Shown here: one piece after another, positions 33,545 through 46,327 of the stretch | Numbering within the stretch: position 1 is the stretch's first letter | Layout: each line of letters begins with the position of its first letter | NCBI GenBank assembly: GCA_973895155.1 | Contig: OZ316891.1 | Span: 3,286,001-3,350,000 of the forward strand | Length of the DNA: 64,000 nucleotides | Source of the DNA: Marsupella aquatica | Lineage: Eukaryota > Marchantiophyta | Direction: 5' to 3' | Position numbers and translations under genes: made by a program | Notes under the pieces: model-generated | What the model saw: only the letters and a program-made list of their open reading frames with translations | Told to the model about the DNA's origin: nothing | Databases searched by the model: none

Positions 33545-35624
33545 CTATAATACTCTTGCCAGCGAACTAACAATGAAGGAAACAAAACCACAGGTATCAA
33601 CCAATCCGACCCTCTGTTCCCCATTTCATCCAAAACCCTCATAAGACAAGCAATCCTTCCTTCCTCCATCACCGTCATCATCATCCTCCTGCTCATAGCC
33701 GAAACACGACCAACGACATACCCACTCCCCAATGCCTGGCCCCTCCATACTGCGCTACGCATTCAAACGGACGCATGCACGCCATGATCGAGCAAACGAT
33801 TCTGCAATTTGCAACACTACTGCTACACAATCTCGATTGCATGAGGGTTTGGATTGGCGGATAGGCATTACGCCACGTCCAGACCTGGAGCTGCGAGGGT
33901 GCGAGGAATGAAGGATGGATGGGACGGATGGAGAGAGAAAAGGAAGGTGAACGGACGGGTACCTGGCTTCCGTGCAGCAACAGCAACAGCAACAATGTAG
34001 TGCCTCTCTGCCAAGAAGAAGATGAATGCCCGATGAATGCCCGAGGGAGCCGGTGAGAAGCCTCCAGCAATCTGAGCCAAGCCGTCGGGAGGAGGTGATC
34101 GTTGCACCCACCAATCTGATTCGGCTTTGAAGCTCAAGATTTATCTCCTCGAAGGGATTCTGTGAGAGGAGAGGGAGAGAGACACAGAGAGACAGAAAGA
34201 GGGAAAAAAAAGTTCTGTGTGAGAGAGAAAGAGAGATGTTCAGCAAGAAATCAAACGAGCACCGAAATTCATGTTCTCTTAGTTTCTAATTTTTTTCCAC
34301 GTGTAGTTCACGATGGAGCATATTCTTTTGGTTCTTTATGTCGTCCGTCGATATTTGTAATCGGAGGTCAGGGGATTTTGGTGGTTTTATCTACAGTACT
34401 TTAGATATTTTCGTGGAATTGATTTAATTGAAGTAAAAAGTCCACAAAGTTTGGAGGGAGAGAGAGACGCCTTGAGGGCGGATGATAGAGTACCCAAGAA
34501 GAAATCTCTATAGAGTAAACCTGTCTATATACTCGTCCTTCATTTTGCATGCAACGTTCGGAGTATCTAAACTAAACTTATCCTTGTACTCGTGGGTCAT
34601 TTTCATGCATCCATTGAGAGATATAATTAGTGGACCTCTGGGGAGAGAATTCCAAATTCCACCTTCCGTGCACCAAAAAGTTCATTTCTCTCTCAATGGA
34701 CCTCGGGACCTACCAATGGTACCACTTTGTGTCAAAAAAATTCTTATATCACAGTTTTCAATCCTTGTAACATGAGAAATCCATTGTCAATCCCATAATC
34801 ATCTACCGCCTTCGTTGTGTCCAGTGCATTAGGTTGGCTACATGCAAGTCAAACAGCAGTAGCCCCAAGTGAGAAACAGCATGTCATATTTAGAATGTGT
34901 ATATAATGACCACAATCTTATTATAAAGTGCAAACAAAGTCTACTCTTAAGGGCCTAGGGTCTAGAATGAAGCCTCTAGACCATTACCCTTACTAGAGAC
35001 AAATATGATCTTAAATGTCAATAATGTTTTTTAAAATAAAGATGGACAAAAATGATATTGATTCCAAATAAAGAAAACTGAAATGAGAGTGGAAAAAAAC
35101 AAGGATGGGGCAAAGATTACTGAAATAGCATAGAAATTTTATTATGCAAGATTTTTTCTTCATATTTATTTACGTTCATGGAATGGGTAATAGGGCTAGT
35201 GTTTACAAATAATCATTGGCCTGATAGAAGTTAGGTCAAACCTATTGAAAATGGGAACATAAAGATCATGTTCAAGTAAACTCTACACATCATGGACAAC
35301 GTATTCTCCTAACTGACATGGCCAGCTTTGTCCATGTGCATAGAGAGAATAGAAAAGATTTTTAAAATTGATCTCCTCCCAGTAGACTTTAAATTCTTTT
35401 TCACGTTACTATAAATCGTCCCTTTCAACTCAAAACTCTAATTTGTATAACTGTTCTCTTTCTATACTTTAACTTTACTTGAATGAGGCTATTGTGTGTC
35501 CAAATGTAATGTGGGGTCTACTTAGATTTTCTAGTCAGATCCACGTACCCATGATAGCCACATGTCAACTCACACTCAATCTCCAATGACCTCAAGATTA
35601 TAATCTTTTTATGGATGTTAGTGC

Positions 35625-36233
35625 ATGAGTCTAAGTCTGAGTGGAAGAAGCCCATCCCTACCTCAAGCTAGGATATCCTCTTTATTCTTCTTTCACAGAG
35701 CTTATGGGCAAGCAAAATTAAGCTTTAAATCCAAGGGTCATAATGAGTTCCCTCCAAAAATGTATTCATGCATTTTGTATGCAGACTATGAGTACCAAAA
35801 GGCAGAGTTGTATATTATAGTGAATGAATCAATGTTGATGAACTTGGTGATATGGGCTCGTGCTCATTTGGCTCTATTCATGTGTTTCATCCCTTTGGAT
35901 CATCAGGTTGGCCTGAAGGACTTATGTTTTGTTGAACCCTCCAGTGATCGTAGGCAAACCTACGGTTCCCAATATGCTCCAGAAGGTACCCAAAAGGAAG
36001 TTTACTTGGAGGTTGCAGTCCTCGCATTAGGAGTCTCTCTCCTTGTCTCATTCTCTGTGAGTTTTGGATCCACGAGGATGAAGCAATGCAAGGGATTTGC
36101 AGGCTGTGCACATTGCTCTGCCTGCAGTTTAAACCAATGTTTTTTTAGTGGCAAAAATTTGCTAGATTTCACCTTCCCAAAAATCCTTCGCCACTTTTGG
36201 CAAAAAATTGCTACTATTTTGCTGGCTCATTAG
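35625..36233 (+). other. unassigned 202-codon open frame
   Basis: A stop-free stretch of 609 nt is longer than expected for random AT-rich DNA. It encodes hydrophobic segments (MNLVIWARAHLALFMCFI and EVAVLALGVSLLVSFSVSF) but no recognisable domain. The first ATG is not clearly a start and no flanking exons were found. It could be an old transposon remnant or chance. Confidence 0.2.
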
Positions 36234-38389
36234 CCAGTGTTTCACCTAATCCCAGGCCCCATCAGCCAGAATCTAGCGGTCAGCCTTAAATCTAGGGAGA
36301 TCTAACTTTCAGGAAATAATTGAATAGAGAATCTTTTGAGCATCTTCTCCCTCACACACTTTACATTTGCCACTCTGGCTAAAAAGTGAAATCCTTAAGA
36401 AATACGCTGGTTTAAACTCTGTCATCACATTGTTGTTGGGCCATTTTCCTCGCAGCTAAGGTCCTCAAGGTCAAGTTGCCCAAAAATAGGAAGGTCTGGT
36501 GGCAAGAATTTGAAGTTACCCAATAACACTTAGAAGGTATACGTCTTCAGTGACCTGTGAGCAGGTTGTACTGAATCCGGGACTGAATCCCAAGTATGGT
36601 CACGGTCATGAAAACTTGCTAGACCCTTTCCATATTTGTCTTAATCAAAGCTATGGAAAATGACTCTCTTTGCGTTTAGGTGCCTTGCGCTACAAACGAT
36701 TTCATGGATGGTTCTCCAGTGCGGACTGTTTGAGAATCTGTGATTTGTTGAGACTGGTTTGGATTTACATATGCACTTTCCTCACCCATCTCTTGAATGA
36801 TCTGTTCGCTCTCGTGTTGTCTATCACTTGAATTGTATGACCTTTCTCTGTTTTCCTTTGAAGTCTGTATAACGTACAAGATAAGCACCATCCTCACCAC
36901 CCCTCACCTGATATAGAGGAGGGCCATTGTTTCAACTTTGCCCTTCGTTAACAGTAGTGCTGCATTGCTTTGTTACCCACCTCTGAACCTGTTGTAACCA
37001 CATCCTCCCCTATTCTCCACAGATCTTGGCAATATATACGTGGCCCAAGATGAAGATGGATGGCTATCAGGAATTCCTCCATTGTTGTTTTGTGTCCCTT
37101 TCCTTGCAGGAGCACAAATACTCATACTTTACAGGACAGAGCAGCATCAACTTTTGATCTTCATGTCTGTAATCCCGTGCTGCACACTTGGCACAGGGAG
37201 ATTAATCAATGATCCCAAATTTCTGTCACGGGTAAGGACATCTAATTAGCTCCAGCTCATCATATTCTACGGCAAATATTGAGTACAACATCACAGATTT
37301 TCTGGATGGAGCGGGCATGACAAGAGATCCACATTTAGGAGAGTAGGATTGGCCCTCAATTGAAGATATTTGTGTCACATCCCTTTCGCAGAGTGAAGTT
37401 AGTGGCAGGCCAAGAGAATATTGTAGGGGAATTATGCATTAAGGAGAGAGAAAGAGACCTTCAAGCTAGGTGGCCAATTCCTTCTGTTTGTTTCTGTCCC
37501 ATCAGATATCCTTCCACTTCATGTCCCAGAAAATTGAATCATAGAGTTCATTCCAATTGATAAAGCATAAAGCAAGCAAAGTCAAAGTCACCGGCAACGG
37601 TTGACAAATTTCTAAGACTGAGAAAGTTCTTGATCGAGTAAAATCTCACACTCTTAATGGGCGGGTTGATCCTCTTATATTAGCAGATGTTTAATGATGA
37701 GGGTTGAATCAAAACAGTGGAATCCTGGAATCAAAACAGTGTACTTTTTTGAGCTAATTATGTTAACAAAATCGATCATAACCCGGATTCACCCTGTTTT
37801 TTATTTTATTTTTGGGGGGGGGGGGGTTTATTGGAGGAAAGTGATGGTTTAATTAGTATAAGCTTCCTTTAAAGCATTAAAGTATGTAATGAGGAGGGGG
37901 CCACAAATGAATTAAATAATCTTGTGACTGGCTGTGTGACTTGAACTCTTGATGGAACGGAAGATATCCCGTTCACAATTTGGTGACTGATAATGTCACA
38001 TGGAAATGTAAACTGGTATATTAATAAATTTCAGAATATTTAGTAACATCCATCAAACTATTTGGAATTTGAGAATTTGAAACTTTCTATACTTACTTTA
38101 AGGACACTTAAGATTGGGGGCTATCAAACTCAGACGTGAACTTGCAAGCATACTTAGAATGGTAATGCAGATATGGTCAATTGAAGAGGACTAAGCTTGG
38201 TGGCACCTGAAAGGAATGTGCTGACATTTACCAGCATATAAAGCATTTATGAAAGTTTTAAAAAGTTTTGGGCTGCTCAGAATCAGAAATGGAAATCATC
38301 TAAAGCAGCAGAAGAAATCCTTTTGCTGGTTAAGGCTGAAATTTTATCAATTATGTAGATGTATTTTATTTAGGAAATGGAAATGTAAT
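36234..38389. other. intergenic, no gene confirmed
   Basis: Contains one exon-like segment (37023-37231) and a poly-G run near 37807. The minus-strand frame 36676-36900 is a hydrophilic Gln/Ser/Glu-rich sequence after a short hydrophobic start; it was not assigned. Confidence 0.35.
37023..37231 (+). other. exon-like segment of an unknown gene
   Basis: An acceptor (CTCCACAG) is followed by an open frame encoding QDEDGWLSGIPPLLF and a hydrophobic stretch, ending at a strong donor (CGG|GTAAGG). No partner exon or homologue was identified, so this may be a relic or chance. Confidence 0.2.
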
Positions 38390-39065
38390 AATAGGGGCGC
38401 CCGGGGGGGGGGGGGGTGTTGATTGAAAAAGGAAGAATGGAACAAAATATACTTATTGACAGTGGGGAATGAAGCTGCTATATGGTGAATCCACCTCTCA
38501 GATTTTGTCTTATTCAGATTTTTTGTTTAGTATTTTTATTTTAATCTGCTTTAACTAGGTGAATCATTTGTATTCATTTGATTTTGAATTAACTTTTGGA
38601 CCCCTTTTAATTTTGGTGAACCTAGAGGATTTTGAATGTATTTGGCTCCCCTCATAAATGTTTAATTGTTCCTTTTCAATCACTCCTTAGTTAATTATCT
38701 TTTTTCTCATGAGAGTGAGAGAAATGAGTTTGAACGATGTGCACATTTGGTGTACTAAGTTCCCCTCGTGGTTTCTTTTACAAAACTTATGATTTTAATT
38801 GAGTTGATTATCATTACGTAGAAGCAAGTAAAAATTTGTACTATATGTGCACAACTCTATAGTATCTTTGTATTTTCTTGGTCATAATGTGTTTTCTTTG
38901 CAATGTGTACTATGTCACTCACTCTTAATTAACAGAGATTAATTTCTTGGCATATACTTTACATGTACCTACTTTTTTTATCATATAATAAATCAAATGA
39001 ATTATATATCACTACAAGACAGAAAAAAGAGGCATGTTCCAGGATGAACATGCTATACTATAGGG
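38390..39065 (+). repeat. dispersed non-coding repeat, copy B
   Basis: Collinear partner of 14110-14810. It starts near a long G run (about 38403-38416) and ends at GGCATGTTCCAGGATGAACA. Same orientation as copy A, strongly diverged in the middle. Confidence 0.7.
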
Positions 39066-41235
39066 GGAAAACATTATGAACTGGATCTGATTGTCTTTTT
39101 CCCTTTGTTAGTAACATTCTATACCTGGAATACAATCTTGCCCTCAAGTAACAGAGTTCAAGGTCATACCCAAAGATTCAAAGAATAAAAAAAGCAGGAC
39201 AGCCCCAAAGCACTAAAGCCTCCCCACATAGAGTGTCCATCAAAAGTCTCACAAGAAAGACACTCTCTACTTTGGAATCTAATACCACAATTACGAGTGA
39301 TTCGTTCAAGAGAATTAGTTGCGTACAGCTGGGCCTTGTAGCTATCAAATTATGTCATTTAATTCATGTGTACCATTCAGTTGATGCTCCCACCTAATCT
39401 GCATCAATCCGTTATTTTGCATAATTGAAGCCGGGTCCCTGTCTAATTGATGGTTGTGTTTTGTGGGGTGCTTTTGGTGTGTGCCTACGGCTTTTCACTC
39501 TGAGCTCTTCCTACGGTTTGGTTGAGTACATTTGGTTGATCAATTTGAAGTGGACAAGCACCTAAATATTGGTACTGTTTTTGCGTGTGTAATTAGTGTT
39601 CCTTGATGTGTAGAGCTTTTGTTATGCACTGGCCATAATATCCGTTTGCTATTCATTTATATTGGTCAGGAATGGTTACGCGCAAGAAGGCTCCCTATAA
39701 CCAGATTCCGATGCTCGCTCCTTACTCACAAGAAAGGGTTCCCATTAACCAAATTCCCCTGCTAGCTACTCACAAGAATAGTCTGCAGTTCATGGCCGAC
39801 TCAGTTTAACCCCTCAGAAAGGTCTTGGTTCCTTTGGCCAAGAAAATGTTATTTTTTGGGTCATCCAACCGTATCCAAGGCCTGACTTGGCCGCTTTTGG
39901 CAAGAGGTCACTAATTCTTTTGTTATCCATATCCCATGAACTAATTTCCCACCTTGTCACATAGCCCATTATTTAGTCAGAATAGAAGTGTTTTGTGAGA
40001 TCTACAGTAGCCACTATTGTGAAAATTGATTGGTCTTTTTTCGTCTAGCAATCAGCCCGTTCCTCACCTAGTACAGCAACCATAAACCGGTTAGCCAGAA
40101 CATGACTACTATCCTGAAATCTAGGGAGTTCTGACATAATGGAAGGATGGCTAGCGAGATCGAGGAAAGTGGCCTTCACTCCAATGCCTCGTCCAATGCC
40201 TGGAAGGCAGGATGGAGGGCCAGTAATTATGTATGGCGATCAGTACCGTTAACCTGTCGGTTGGGCAGCTCGTTGTAAAGGATTGTTGACTTTCATTCAG
40301 ACAAAACAAGGCTCATCCCTAGGAAGTGTTAATTCCATCTAGAGCCTAAGAAAATCGAAGGACGGGCGACCATAGCCATCAGGCAGCATGAGCTGAAGTC
40401 GTTGTGAATGTGTTCGTTCCTCCAGAGAGGTTCGTTCCTCCAGAGAGGGAAGGAAATCGAAGGGAAAGCTAATCAGAACAGAACTAACTATCAGTCTATG
40501 GAACTGTGGGGAAATTTGAAGGTACAGTAATTAGCATGAATGGCATCACACCATCATCAATCTGGCTAAACACCGGAGTTGGGTAAATGTCCGCAGTACA
40601 GAAGAACTAGTGACTGAATTCTCTCTCGTTCCTGCATGAATTCCATCTTTTGAAACAGCTCTTAACACGAAGCCTTGGAATAGGTGGATAAATAGGGTAT
40701 AGATAGGGTATATAGACAGCTATTGGAATAGGTACTGTAGCTGAGAGATAATTTCATAAACTATTTGAAGGCAAAGTGTGCTTTCATAGTGGGCACAGTC
40801 ACAATAATGAGCTCAATCTGCATATTCCCATTGATAATCTTACCCGCCTGATCACCCAATGCAGCCACCATGGCGAGACACTCAAATATAGAACCCTGAT
40901 CCCATTTTCATTCACCGGCATCCAGACAACACTAACCCTTAATAGATAGCTTAGGGTCATCTGTGGAATAGATTGCTTAGGGTCTAGGTATCCATAGCTT
41001 ATAAAAAATAAATTTAATATAACTTTAATATAAGGATTGAAAAAATAACATAGTTTACAAATGATATGAAAGATTAAAAAATAAAAATAGGACTATTTTA
41101 TTTTTTTTGAAAAATATTAAGAGGGAAGTAAAAATACTTTCAAAAGTACACAAATGCAAAGGATGTCAATGCCTTGTATAAAAAAACTGAAAAAGTTATA
41201 TACTAAAAATTTCAATAATAAAAACTAACTTCACT
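39066..41235. other. intergenic, no gene confirmed
   Basis: Holds a 45-codon frame at 39672-39809 with an internal repeat (NQIPMLAPYSQE and NQIPLLATH), a direct repeat of GTTCGTTCCTCCAGAGAG near 40420-40460, and an A/T-rich segment from about 40990. None of these supports a gene by itself. Confidence 0.35.
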
Positions 41236-42390
41236 ATAGGCTGTGAACAAGGTAAGACTCTGAACAAGGTAAAATAAAAAATATCAATAAGACAAACTGA
41301 TGTGTATAAGGAGGTATATGCTCGATGGGCACTCTAGTGTAACTTTCTTACCTTATGGGCCCTTATGAATCATTTTTTACCTATTTTGCACTTCTGCATC
41401 AGTTGTTCTAGCAGCAGTCACTCTAACCAATTTTTGCTTGATGCAATGATCAATTGCACTGTCGAACCCTGCACCCAACCTTGCACGGTCGAACAAAAAT
41501 TTCAAATGACATGGTTTGCGGCACGCCACCGCTACCCAAACTATAAAGTGAAGACAATATGGATTATGTCTTCAAATTTGAACCGCAGACACTACACAAA
41601 TGACAAAGTGAAGACAATATGGATTATGTCTTCAAATTTGAACCGTGTACACTACACAAATGACAAAGTGAAGACAAAGTTTATTGTAATGCGGGTAGTT
41701 ATAGGGCTTACTTTCACATTCACCACACAGGGTTTTCTCGACGTTTTTGATTATTTTGCGACAAGTTCGGAGGACATGATTGTGTGATTGTTATGATCTT
41801 GGTATTTCCACTATCACTTTTTCTGTCACTGGCCATTGGGCACTCATTTTCTATCACTAGGGACTAGGCTTCAATCAACAACCTGAAGGCATCAACAAAA
41901 CCAATCAACAAAAGCCCAAGCATTGACAAAGAGCATGTTCCTCCTCCAACACAAAAAATCAAAGAGCGACAATTGTTAGGTAGCAGCAAAACCCTAATCC
42001 TCTCACAACACACTCATATACATAATGCAATATGTTTTCATGGCTAAACTCGCCCTCATTCCATTTAAAACCCGTTGTGGTCAACTACACAGTTGGCACC
42101 TAACAAGAACATGAGTACGGCTCATTAAGAGGGGGCCTTTTAGGTTAAAAAGGTTTGGTAAGGGCCCATTAGGTAAAACAACTTCATAGAGGCCCATCAG
42201 GTAAGAAAGTTTCACCATAGGGCCTATCAAGCATATATCTCCGGGTAGAAGGTCTGAACACGGTAGAACAAAGTTAACACGGTAGAACAAACGTAACATA
42301 AAAAAGCTCAATAGGACAAACCAACGAGAGTATAGGCTGTGAACAAGCTAGAACAAGGTAACACTCTGAACAAGGTAACACCAGAAAAGA
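41236..42390. repeat. repeat-bounded segment, probable decayed mobile element
   Basis: Similar sequences containing AGGCTGTGAACAAGGTA and ACTCTGAACAAGGTAA lie at 41236-41273 and 42341-42387 in direct orientation. Just inside, a block with TATATGCTCGATGGGC and AACTTTCTTACC (41309-41385) recurs inverted near 42130-42240. The right copy also contains a roughly 30-bp tandem motif (TACCTAATGGGCCC-like). A 60-bp tandem array lies in the middle. No transposase or reverse transcriptase is encoded. Confidence 0.5.
41525..41690 (+). repeat. 60-bp tandem array, 2.7 units
   Basis: Units repeat with an exact 60-bp period, each containing AAAGTGAAGACAATATGGAT and ATGTCTTCAAATTTGAACCG. Because 60 is a multiple of three, an open frame (41365-41787) runs through it with a repeated 20-residue peptide; I regard that frame as a by-product. 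Confidence 0.9.
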
Positions 42391-42991
42391 AAGGTGTTAA
42401 ATAAATGCTTTCAGCGGAAATGCGGGCACAACTGATGAAGTTATGATGGGCATGCGAAAGTTCTTCCGTTCAGCTACTGTAATGACGGCGATGCGAAAGG
42501 TCGTCGGAATCTGTTGGGCCTACATCCCACTGCCGCTTAAGAATGTCTGAATATAGACTCTGGAAATATATGGTAGGTTTCTAGATCTAAGGGCTATGAA
42601 GGAATTATGCACTTCGTACCTATTACCACGTACAGTTGCACGGTAACATTTGACCTTCATAGTTTGGAACGATTATTGCATTCAGCATACGTACATTCAT
42701 ACTTTCACGGTGCAAATGTCCTTCTCTCGCTGCGTACTGGCGTCAAATATCATAAGAGATTTTCTATTTCTACTGGGTGTTCCATACATAGTATGGTTGT
42801 TTCAGCCTAGATTCAACCACATATGTTGGCGGGACTTGATGTAGCCCTCATCTCGAATTTCCAACGCAAACCGTTCATGGAGGAGTGCTGAATTCAAACT
42901 CGCTGTCGAGTATGAGCTCTGCTCGAGAGGTTCTCTGCTTAATAAGTCTGTGGAGCCGTGGAGCTTAGATATCGTGGGCAAGATTGGAAGA
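42391..42991. other. upstream region and leader of the P450 gene
   Basis: No separate gene is supported. The last 100 bases are probably the 5' leader of the P450, because no in-frame ATG precedes 42992 after the nearest stop. Confidence 0.4.
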
Positions 42992-45900
42992 ATGGACATG
43001 ATGGCTTTTTCCACACAGCTTTTCTGGACAATTGGTGCTGCAGCAGTAGTCTGCGCTGTGTTAAGGCTGTCGCAAGTTTTAACGCGGAGATCTGGGGATG
43101 CGGATGTGGATCGCAATTATAGAGTGAGGGGTTTGCCGCTTGTGGGTGTAGTCCCAGAGCTCATGAGCAACTTCCCTCGGATCCACGATTGGCTCGTCTC
43201 ATACCTAGAGAAGCACCACACAGTCACATTCCATATGCTCGGTACTCAAGAATGCTATTTCACTTGTGACACAGAAAATATCAAGTATATGTTAAAGACT
43301 AACTTCGACAATTTTAACAAGGTATCGCAATGGAATTGTTATTCCACAAACCTGCGCTCCATTTGATAGGACTTACGTAGGAGATCATTGTGTCAAGATT
43401 CATGTTGGCAGAGTAGCCTGTGTCATTTTGCAGATTACATCGATGGATGCTGATGCTCCAGTTTGGCTCCCCAGAATTGGAACAATTGTCAATGTTAGCT
43501 TGGATTAACTCTAGTTGGCAATCGTGTGACTGCATGTACCCAATCGAGGCAATCAGGGAGGAATGTTTCATGAACGATTTGAAATTTTGCTGGGAGATGG
43601 GGTTTTCAATACCGACGGGGACATGTGGAAGCTGCAAAGGAAGACCGTAATGCCGGAGTTTACTTCCCGTAATTTGCGTGAGTTTTACGCCGCCGCGTAC
43701 ACAGAGGCAGCCCTGAAGCTCTCTAGTCTCCTTGACGAGATCAACCATCAGGGCGTCTCCGTTGATTTGCAGGTAAAGGTTCATATGGTATATAGCTAGC
43801 TGATAAGCAGCCCTTAGATACGCGGCGTTCACGACGATTCCACACCGGTGCAAACAAAAGTTTAGCTGATCACGAGATACTAAAGAACAACTTTCGATAT
43901 TAGTGCATACATTCCAAGTGAATATAGGAACTCCACTGAGTACTAGACTCTAGAGCACTAGAGCCATTTGACGAATTTACTTGAGCATTCAATTTAGCGG
44001 AATGCATGGCAGTTGCAGTTGCATTGTTCGCATCGATTCTACTATCGTAGCTCGTTGGAATGTCAAAAAATTTGACCAGACCTCCAGCTGAGCTCATTTA
44101 GGAGCACTACAATATTTCTCCATTGATATCCTTTCGTGCGTCCTTGAGCTCTAACCGCTTTCCAATCGGCTGAAACAGGACTTGTTTCTAAGGATGACAT
44201 TGGAAGCCATCGGGAAAGTTGGATTCGGAGTGGAGATCGGCTGCCTCCCGTCGCAACTCCCGCTTCCAGAAAATGCCTTCGCGAAGGCTTTCGACTCTGC
44301 CAGTGAAACGGTCTCTACGAGATTTTATGATTCATTGTGGAAGGTGAAACGATTTCTGAAGGTGGGTCTCGAGGGTGAGCTCTTGCACCACATCGACGTA
44401 GTTGACTCTTTCACATTTGGAGTCATTGCCCAGAGGAAGCTCGAGATCTCCCCTGCAAGAGGTCAGCAATCAAACGGATTTCCTCAGGAGGTACGTACTC
44501 TTCAAGTATATGGAGGATGACGAAACCTTATCGTGTGCTTGACCTCATCACACCCGTCATCACACAACAGTTATGGAATTAAAAGGTCGTAGCTGTTACC
44601 GTGCGTAAAGGTCTCTTTCTGCTGCAAAGTCGGGGTTAAGTGTATATTTCTTTGTATCGCACTCATGCATGCGGTTTGGATTTGTTTGGAGTATTATTTC
44701 AGGAACAAAAGTTAGATATCATTACAAGATTCCTCAAGCTCGCCGAAGATGAGAAAAATGGTGTTGACTGCAAGCTGATCCGTGACATTTGCCTTAACTT
44801 CGTTATTGCTGGGAGAGACTCTACGGCGGTGACGCTTTCTTGGCTTGTTTATTCGCTCATGCAAAAGCCGGAAATGGCACAACGGCTCCATGACGAGCTG
44901 CGAAGTTTCGAAACCGGGAATAAAACACCGGAGACTCCTGAGCAAACACCACCACACACAGCAGCACCAGCCGAAGTTGACAAGGAGATTGGAGAATTTG
45001 CGAAGTTGCTAACATATGCTAATCTCAAGACTGAACTACCATACCTCACAGCAGTAATCTCTGAGACCCTACGGCTTTACCCTGCAGTACCTGAGGTGAG
45101 CTGATTCTGTACGTCTTGTGCTTCTTGTTTCATGTCCGTCATGCATGGGGGAAATTAAATTACCTCGACACTGGTCTGTTCCCAGTTAATCCATTCAGAG
45201 CTGATCACTTGCCTAGATGCCACGTTGTTCATTTCTGTGTAGATCCCGAAGGGCGTGAAGGAAAATGATGTCCTGCCCGATGGAACCCGCGTGAAGAAGG
45301 GAATGATCATTGCCTACTCGCCATTCTGTATGGGTCGCATGACGTACATCTGGGGCCTGGATGCCAAGGAGTTCAAACCAGAAAGATGGCTTCAGAACGG
45401 CAAATTCGTGATGGAATCAGAATTTAAGCTCACCGCCTTCCAGGTAGAGGATTCTCCATGCAATGCTTTTCTTTATTGTCGTGATTGTGTCAGAAAATTT
45501 CGTTTCTGAGCGAGCAGTTTAGGATTTTGTAGATATTCGGGCCTGGAATGATTAAAATTCGCTCGACGTGGAACCTCTTCTGACTTTTCATCGTGATGTC
45601 AAGCAACCTTTTTTCCTGTCAACAGACTAGCAGTATATGTCCTTTCCCATGCATGATCACAAGTCCTTCTGATTCCATTACCAAGTTCGCGTCATTAAGA
45701 CTTTGATTTCGTTAGCATCGAGTCCCCGATGAGTCAAAACTTAATTTGCTAGTGTTGTGTTGTCGCCCGCGAGATCAAGAACTAATGTAAATGATGTCTT
45801 TCCTGCCAAGGGACGCCTGCAATTCGTCCGTGCTCCGACTGTTGTCTTTCGTAATATTTAGAGTCCGTTGTTCCCTTCAATTTGTTGTCATGGAATGTCC

Positions 45901-46327
45901 AACGCGTTCGAGACCGAACCGGTTTAGAAACCAAGGAAGAAATTTGGGTCTGAATGAAGCTTCAGGGAAGAACACGGCAACGGGAAACAGAGCACCTTAG
46001 GGGGCAGCACTTCTTAGCAGCAGCAAGGGATGGAAAATTGCCTTGGATGCGATATAATTCATGAACTGGGCATGTGGCTTTGTGCTAACGCAGGCGGGTG
46101 CACGAATGTGTATGGGGAGGGACTCTGCGTACACCCAAATAAAGATAACTGCAGCCATTCTGTACCGATTCTTTCAGTTCCAGCTGGTGGAAGAGCACCC
46201 AGTGCAGTATAAAGTAATGACTGTCTTGGTCATGGCTAACGGCCTCAAGGTCAATGTTCGGAGGCGAGTAGCGGGGAATGATGATATTTCTCACGATAAT
46301 TCGAATTCGTATTCTAAGTATTCCTAA
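42992..46327 (+). CDS. cytochrome P450 of the CYP704 family (CYP704B-like fatty-acid hydroxylase)
   Basis: A haem monooxygenase of the CYP86 clan. CYP704B enzymes of flowering plants hydroxylate long-chain fatty acids for sporopollenin, and moss relatives act in spore-wall formation. Six exons (42992-43321, 43557-43772, 44179-44490, 44703-45095, 45243-45443, 46094-46327) are all phase 0 and give 561 residues without stops. An N-terminal membrane anchor (about 8-30) is followed by [15 protein letters not shown]. Conserved motifs are complete: [34 protein letters not shown], the I-helix AGRDST (322-327), the K-helix ETLR (407-410), FKPERW and the haem loop [10 protein letters not shown] with Cys490. 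The haem loop is split by the last intron (650 bp) between FQ and AG. One oddity is a Pro/Thr/Glu-rich insertion ([18 protein letters not shown]) before the K-helix. AATAAA overlaps the stop codon and may be a poly(A) signal. The family assignment is strong; the precise subfamily and substrate are inferred. Confidence 0.92.

Larger units (their letters stand above)
32552..35600. other. intergenic with repeats, no gene seen
   Basis: The first few hundred bases are probably TOC75 leader and promoter. A tandem duplication (32819-33078) and an (ATCC)n microsatellite (33524-33544) follow. Around 34147-34240 is a GA-rich tract whose minus-strand frames are Leu/Ser-rich shadows. No exon is supported. 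Confidence 0.4.

Noticed and set aside
37800-38420. Two long G runs (near 37807 and 38403) as possible G-quadruplexes
   Set aside because: They are plain homopolymer tracts, prone to assembly length error, and no regulatory context was seen.
41365-41787. 140-codon frame with repeated peptides
   Set aside because: It is explained by a 60-bp tandem array whose period is a multiple of three.
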